Positions 21,926-25,821 of a DNA stretch of 25,821 nucleotides are shown one piece after another; the stretch's first letter is position 1; each line of letters begins with the position of its first letter. The notes beneath the pieces were generated by a model. The model saw only the letters and a program-made list of their open reading frames with translations. It was not told where the DNA came from and did no database searches. The translations under genes and the position numbers were made by a program. The DNA lies in contig JAUPUR010000099.1 in assembly GCA_030917445.1 (NCBI GenBank), positions 1 through 25,821 on the forward strand, in the 5' to 3' direction. Source of the DNA: Patescibacteria group bacterium (GTDB lineage: Bacteria; Patescibacteriota; Microgenomatia; Levybacterales; UBA12049).

Positions 21926-22369
21926 ATGTCACGAAATCCAATCTCACTTCTTCTTGTGTTGATTCAAAGTCTCATGCTTACGGTGCTTTTCCTCAGTGGA
22001 CCCGTCGTACCTACGACACTCCTTTCCGGCATCTTCTTTTTTATAGGATTTCTACTTCTCTTTTGGGCATTTTGGACAATGAGAACATCAACGTTTCAAA
22101 TAACATCTGACCTTGCACCTGGAAGTATTCTCATAACAAATGGCCCATATTCATTTACAAGACATCCTATGTACGGAGGCATTATGCTTATTAGTATCAG
22201 TCTCCTATTGAATTCTTTTGACACATCAAGACTGATCGCAGTCATCATACTCTTTATTGATCTTCTTTTTAAAGCAACTCTTGAGGATCATTATCTAGAA
22301 AAACATTTTGGAAAAGAGTATAAAAACTATGAAGAAAAAACACAAAAATTAATTCCCTTTATCTATTAA
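21926..22369 (+). CDS. Isoprenylcysteine carboxyl methyltransferase (ICMT/PEMT)-like membrane protein
   Basis: The 147-residue product has three or four hydrophobic helices: about 6-28, 33-53 and 82-107. The C-terminal half carries the family core: TNGPYSFTRHPMYGG, the SAM-binding signature with conserved Arg-His-Pro-Met-Tyr, and later ATLEDHYLEKHFGKEYKNYEE (Glu followed by FGxEYxxY). These match the bacterial ICMT/PEMT family; the substrate is unknown. The frame is open further upstream, but that region runs into the divergent PIG-L gene, and the membrane helix plus the promoter fit ATG 21926. It overlaps the convergent Nudix gene by 21 bases. Confidence 0.85.
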   Translation: MSRNPISLLLVLIQSLMLTVLFLSGPVVPTTLLSGIFFFIGFLLLFWAFWTMRTSTFQITSDLAPGSILITNGPYSFTRHPMYGGIMLISISLLLNSFDTSRLIAVIILFIDLLFKATLEDHYLEKHFGKEYKNYEEKTQKLIPFIY

Positions 22370-22795
22370 GTTCCAGTAGCTTTCTATCATCAAATTGTGA
22401 TCAAACGCCACATTTTCTGGAAGATTTTTATCTTCAACCCAGATTGAGTCAAGTATCTCGTCTTTCTGAAGAACTAACTCTGGTTCACCAATGACTTTTG
22501 TCTTAAAAAGAAATGCAATATTCTGATAATTTCGAAGTGTGCTATCAAAATACCCTAGACGATTCTCTACAACAACGTCTAACCCAGTCTCCTCTTTGAC
22601 TTCTCGTATTGCCGAATCTTCAAGGCTTTCATCCCAATCAACATACCCCCCTGGAAGAGCCCATTTCCCATATCCTGGCTCAACTCCTCTTTTAATAAGA
22701 AGGATCGCCCCATCGTACTCAACTATAGAATTAACCACAATATGACGGCTATTGTAACGTTTACATGTTGGACACAATTCACCTTTTTTAATCAT
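22349..22795 (-). CDS. Nudix hydrolase with N-terminal zinc-knuckle half
   Basis: Hydrolyses nucleoside diphosphate-X compounds. From ATG 22795 it has 148 residues. The Nudix box is complete (about residues 50-72): GYVDWDE, seven residues, REVKEETGL, with the metal-binding glutamates in place. A single CPTC pair lies at residues 8-11, before the Nudix core, a half zinc ribbon as in some NudC-like enzymes. I prefer ATG 22795, which overlaps aclA by 8 bases; TTG 22804 is an alternative. No Shine-Dalgarno is visible, so translation is probably coupled to aclA. The specific substrate is unknown. Confidence 0.9.
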   Translation of the reverse strand: MIKKGELCPTCKRYNSRHIVVNSIVEYDGAILLIKRGVEPGYGKWALPGGYVDWDESLEDSAIREVKEETGLDVVVENRLGYFDSTLRNYQNIAFLFKTKVIGEPELVLQKDEILDSIWVEDKNLPENVAFDHNLMIESYWNLIDKGN

Positions 22796-24578
22796 TTTTT
22801 TCAATATAAGAAACGTCCTTATCTGTAAGCCTTAAAAGTCCTTCATCCAATCTCTTTTGGTCTAAAAAGTGTGAAACAAAACCCACGCTTCGTGAAAGAA
22901 CAAAAAGTGCATTGAAAAACTCAATTTTTACAAGATCTTCAAGCTCATCTGATGTATACTTTTCATTTTCAGCAAGCATGTCAAGCATAACTGCAGCAAT
23001 CGCACCATCAACATTTAGTATAAGATTTCCTTTTTTTGATACGGTAATCTTTTCAATACTTTGTGCAAAATTGGTATATTTTTTTTCATTCAGTAAATTC
23101 GTAAAACTAAGAATTTTCTTTACACGTGGATCAGGCAAATCGATTCGATATTTTTTATGCCCGATACCAGAAATATACTCCTTTTTTTGGGCAAATAATT
23201 CAACGAACTCATCAGCAGATTGATTTGACTTTACTCCATTGAGAAAATTAAACGCTGCTTGATTAATAGCACCGCCGAATCTTGGACCAATCGTCAAGAG
23301 ACCACTTGCAAGTGATGAAACCAAATCTCGACCTGCACGTGCAGTAATAATAGTATTTACAGCACCTGAGACATAAGGACCATGATCAACTAAGAGTCGT
23401 AAAACAAAATCAACAAAATCTTCTGTTTGTTTTGTTACTTCTCGTCTACCAAGTAGTAATAAAATGACAATTCGAGCAAACGACTTATCGGTAAAACTTA
23501 AAAGGTCTTCTCCTAATATTTTTACATCATCGTTTTCGTCATGAGAAATAGTAGTTGTTATAAGTGAACTCTGTCTTTTAGCTATACTATTCATACGTTC
23601 AGTATAAATCATTTCCTTGTCACTTTTTAGATCATTTTTTTCTCCAATAAGTGAAACAAATTCATCAAATGTCTCTCCTACCATGACCCCAGCTTTTTTT
23701 AATGCATCTCTTTTAGCGCGTGCGCTTTCGTCCTTTTTCTTTGCCATTGCTTTTGCATGCCCAAATTGAGGAGGAGTATCAAAAAGATCAGCGACAACTC
23801 CACCTATATAACAGATAACTTTTTTATGTATTTTTTTCTCTTCAATAAGAGATACGAGTTCATACTCGTCCTGTCCACCAAGTTCTCCGAAATAAATAAT
23901 TTCATTCGTCTCTTTATCATCTTCAGCCATTAAAAATGCTTCTCGAGGTGTCATCAAAGGGAATCTATCTCCCCCAAATGAAAGAGCAAAACTAACTCTC
24001 TTTCCTCGCGATACAACAACTCGAATAAGTTCATTTGTCATTCCGCCTGAGGATGAAAAAACTGCAACAGAACCTGGTGAAAACAAATTTGAATCTACCA
24101 ACTGATGCATCTCAACTCCACCTACAGCACCAAGTTTGAGAATTCCTGGCACAAGTAACCCAACACTTGAAGGACCAATTAAAAGAATCTCTTCTTCTAT
24201 AGCCTTTTGGGCAAGTAATATGGAATGCTTTTCAGGAATGTTCTCTGCAAAAAGAGAACCAGCAATAAGGGAAGGCAAATGCAGCGCAGCTTTGGATGAT
24301 TCAAGACTTCTTCTCGCAGAGGAAACATTGTAAAAATAATTAATTTCTTTCTTTAATTTTTCTGGGATTTTTTCTAATGATGAAAAAACAGGGATCAGTA
24401 TTTCATCAGTTCCAAAAAAATATTTTTCATATTTTCTTCCTCCTGCGACAATGACAGAGACACTTGGAGTTTTTTTACCTGCAATAAAATCAAAATCCAG
24501 AACTGACTGAATAATTCTTTTATGACTTCCAATAAAAAGTATCCGAGGGTCTACTTTACGTATATTTGACATTTTCAT
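22788..24578 (-). CDS. aclA: ATP-citrate lyase, large (citryl-CoA ligase / citryl-CoA lyase) subunit
   Basis: Cleaves citrate with ATP and CoA to acetyl-CoA and oxaloacetate. The 596-residue product has a CoA-binding/ligase half (about 1-315) and a citrate-synthase-like half (about 360-596). The ligase half contains SHKRIIQSVLDFD, FSSSGGMTNEL and QFGHAKA with the catalytic phospho-His274. The synthase half has DHGPYVSGAVNT (His399), ARAGRDLVSSLASGLLTIG, GIGHKK (His474) and NLILNVDG (Asp524), and ends FLDQKRLDEGLLR, matching the C-terminus of human ACLY. The second His of the human SGAHNT motif is Val here. The strong GGAGG before the ATG, plus ATGA overlap with aclB, fits a coupled heteromeric enzyme. 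Length is as in green sulfur bacteria (about 600). Confidence 0.93.
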   Translation of the reverse strand: MKMSNIRKVDPRILFIGSHKRIIQSVLDFDFIAGKKTPSVSVIVAGGRKYEKYFFGTDEILIPVFSSLEKIPEKLKKEINYFYNVSSARRSLESSKAALHLPSLIAGSLFAENIPEKHSILLAQKAIEEEILLIGPSSVGLLVPGILKLGAVGGVEMHQLVDSNLFSPGSVAVFSSSGGMTNELIRVVVSRGKRVSFALSFGGDRFPLMTPREAFLMAEDDKETNEIIYFGELGGQDEYELVSLIEEKKIHKKVICYIGGVVADLFDTPPQFGHAKAMAKKKDESARAKRDALKKAGVMVGETFDEFVSLIGEKNDLKSDKEMIYTERMNSIAKRQSSLITTTISHDENDDVKILGEDLLSFTDKSFARIVILLLLGRREVTKQTEDFVDFVLRLLVDHGPYVSGAVNTIITARAGRDLVSSLASGLLTIGPRFGGAINQAAFNFLNGVKSNQSADEFVELFAQKKEYISGIGHKKYRIDLPDPRVKKILSFTNLLNEKKYTNFAQSIEKITVSKKGNLILNVDGAIAAVMLDMLAENEKYTSDELEDLVKIEFFNALFVLSRSVGFVSHFLDQKRLDEGLLRLTDKDVSYIEKND

Positions 24579-25753
24579 TGATTTTCAACCTCCTTCAACG
24601 CATTTTCCACAATTTCACTTAAAATCATTTCAGGACCTGCAACTTGTCCAAGTAACCCATCTTTTTCAAGGAATTTTTTCATATTTTCTAGGCCTTGTTT
24701 TTGATATGGACCTCCCCTTCTCACAAAGATTTTCACGTTTTCTTTACGGAGTTTTGATCTATGCTCATAGAGTGCCCTCATAATTCCTTGAAAGGTAATA
24801 CGAATATCAGTAAAATTTGCTACTCCTCCAGCAATAATAAGTACTTTTTTTTGTACTTTTGACGAGAAGAGTAGAGAAAGTATTTCAAGGGTATAGAGAT
24901 AGGTCTCTTCTTCATTTGGATTCCCACTGTACTCTCCATAATTTGCGAGGAGATGGCCATGCCCTCGATTATATACTTCATCAGCAATAACAATACTCGC
25001 TCCACCTCCCGATAAGAGCATAAAAAGCGCACCATTGGGATTGAGAACATTAAGACTAAAAGCAGCTTGACTCTGTGCGTTCAAAAGTGCAACTTTTTTT
25101 TCTTCTTTAAATTTCTTCTTTTCTGAAGTTACAAAGTCTTCATGGGTCCATTTTCCCTTTACAAAAAACTCTCCTGCATCATCTACTTCCATTGCTAAAT
25201 CAAGTAGAAAAATACTCTTGTTATCAATAACAAATGGATTTATTTCAAGAAAAGAGATATGGTATGCATTCATACAATCAACAATCATACGTAATAACTG
25301 TGAAGGGAGTTGGTACTCACTTTCTTTTTGATTGATATTTTTATCATGAAGATAAAAACTTTCAATACTATGCTCATTGTCCTCAACATCTATTCCACCT
25401 TGATTTGAGAAAGTGACATACATGCCTTCTCTGTCACGTTGTATTGAGAGATATTTTTCACTTTTTCTCTCGTGAATAATATATTCTTCTATCAAAAACT
25501 GAGTAAATCCTTTGTCTTCTAAGACTTTTATTTTTTCATTCATGTTCTCGAGAGAGAGATCAAGAAAGATTAATCCTTGTTTCATTCTCTTTTTTATACC
25601 TTGATCTACTTTGAGAACATATATTTTTAATGGATCAATTGATGGAAGAGAATTTCGTGAGGATGAAGTTAAAGAAACCCCAGTATATGGGAGGGAAAGA
25701 GCTTCAGACAGTATTTTTTTTGCTTTGAATTCAGATAATTTTTGCCTAGCCAT
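24575..25753 (-). CDS. aclB: ATP-citrate lyase, small (ATP-grasp) subunit
   Basis: Supplies the ATP-grasp and citrate-binding part of ATP-citrate lyase. The 392-residue product has VLKVDQGIKKR (ATP-grasp lysine region, about 46-56), FLEINPFVI (168-176) and LLDLAMEVDD (183-192). The citrate domain has LSGGGAS (247-253), LANYGEYSG, GGVANFTDIR with Asn313 and Thr315, and FVRRGGP (343-349). Compared by eye with remembered human ACLY, the Gly, Asn, Thr and Arg that hold citrate are all present. It is nearly the length of Chlorobium AclB. It overlaps aclA (ATGA), the same aclB-aclA order as in Chlorobium. Succinyl-CoA synthetase beta is excluded by the RRGGP and NYGEYSG motifs. Confidence 0.92.
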   Translation of the reverse strand: MARQKLSEFKAKKILSEALSLPYTGVSLTSSSRNSLPSIDPLKIYVLKVDQGIKKRMKQGLIFLDLSLENMNEKIKVLEDKGFTQFLIEEYIIHERKSEKYLSIQRDREGMYVTFSNQGGIDVEDNEHSIESFYLHDKNINQKESEYQLPSQLLRMIVDCMNAYHISFLEINPFVIDNKSIFLLDLAMEVDDAGEFFVKGKWTHEDFVTSEKKKFKEEKKVALLNAQSQAAFSLNVLNPNGALFMLLSGGGASIVIADEVYNRGHGHLLANYGEYSGNPNEEETYLYTLEILSLLFSSKVQKKVLIIAGGVANFTDIRITFQGIMRALYEHRSKLRKENVKIFVRRGGPYQKQGLENMKKFLEKDGLLGQVAGPEMILSEIVENALKEVENQ

Positions 25754-25764
25754 ATGTGACTCTA

Positions 25765-25821
25765 TTACTTTATATGCACTTTTTCTGCATTTCTTTCAAG
25801 TGCTAACTCAATAAGTCTCTC
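25765..25821 (-). CDS. C-terminal end of an upstream gene, cut by the window edge
   Basis: On the minus strand the only open frame reads ERLIELALERNAEKVHIK and then TAA (25765-25767), 11 bases before the aclB ATG. Both other frames on this strand hit stops at once. The amphipathic helix-like end and tight spacing suggest the 3' end of another gene in the acl operon. Only 18 codons are visible, so no function can be assigned. Confidence 0.45.
   Translation of the reverse strand, partial: ERLIELALERNAEKVHIK

Noticed and set aside
24575..25753. Succinyl-CoA synthetase beta/alpha pair as an alternative to ATP-citrate lyase
   Set aside because: The large subunit carries a C-terminal citrate-synthase-like domain and both have ACL-specific motifs (NYGEYSG, FVRRGGP, QFGHA, SGLLTIG), which succinyl-CoA synthetase lacks.
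1..25821. CRISPR arrays, tRNA or rRNA genes, insertion sequences
   Set aside because: No regularly spaced repeats, cloverleaf-like gaps, or transposase-like frames were seen; the window is almost entirely filled with assigned genes.

Overview
The window looks like a low-GC, streamlined bacterial genome, most likely from the Candidate Phyla Radiation (Patescibacteria). The main reasons are the very compact r-protein cluster, the lack of any rpmD (L30) gene between rpsE and rplO (loss of L30 is a known CPR trait), small single-domain enzymes, and accessory genes typical of such genomes. TGA is used as an ordinary stop codon, for example in the photolyase, cmk, rplO and aclB, so this is not one of the UGA-recoded CPR lineages. 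The exact phylum cannot be told from sequence reading alone.

Layout. 1-999 (+) is the 3' part of a class II CPD photolyase cut by the window edge. 1005-19207, all on the minus strand, is one giant translation superoperon. In transcription order it holds tuf, rpsJ, rplC-rplD-rplW-rplB-rpsS-rplV-rpsC-rplP-rpmC-rpsQ-rplN-rplX-rplE-rpsN-rpsH-rplF-rplR-rpsE-rplO-secY-adk-cmk-map-infA-rpmJ-rpsM-rpsK-rpsD-rpoA-rplQ-rplM-rpsI, and ends in a small unknown gene. It encodes 27 ribosomal proteins, EF-Tu, IF-1, RNA polymerase alpha, the SecY translocon and three housekeeping enzymes. Genes are mostly 0-5 nt apart or overlap as ATGA or TAATG. The few larger gaps (before tuf, rplC, infA, rplQ and rpsN) each hold a promoter and/or an RNA hairpin, several of them terminator-like. 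This suggests that expression of the superoperon is tuned by leader attenuation.

19338-21850 (-) is a small three-gene operon: a PIG-L type deacetylase, an unknown 242-residue protein, and a membrane-anchored GH18-fold protein whose catalytic motif is degraded. 21926-22369 (+) is a small membrane methyltransferase-like protein, divergent from that operon and apparently leaderless. It overlaps tail-to-tail with a Nudix hydrolase (22349-22795, -).

22788-25753 (-) encodes the two subunits of an ATP-citrate lyase, in the order aclB-aclA as in green sulfur bacteria, with the main catalytic and citrate-binding residues present. The Nudix gene follows in the same operon, and the last 18 codons of another gene lie just upstream. 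An ATP-citrate lyase is unexpected in a lineage that normally lacks a TCA cycle and is the most notable metabolic feature. No rRNA, tRNA, CRISPR array or insertion sequence was seen, and no gene-free stretch exceeds about 135 bases.
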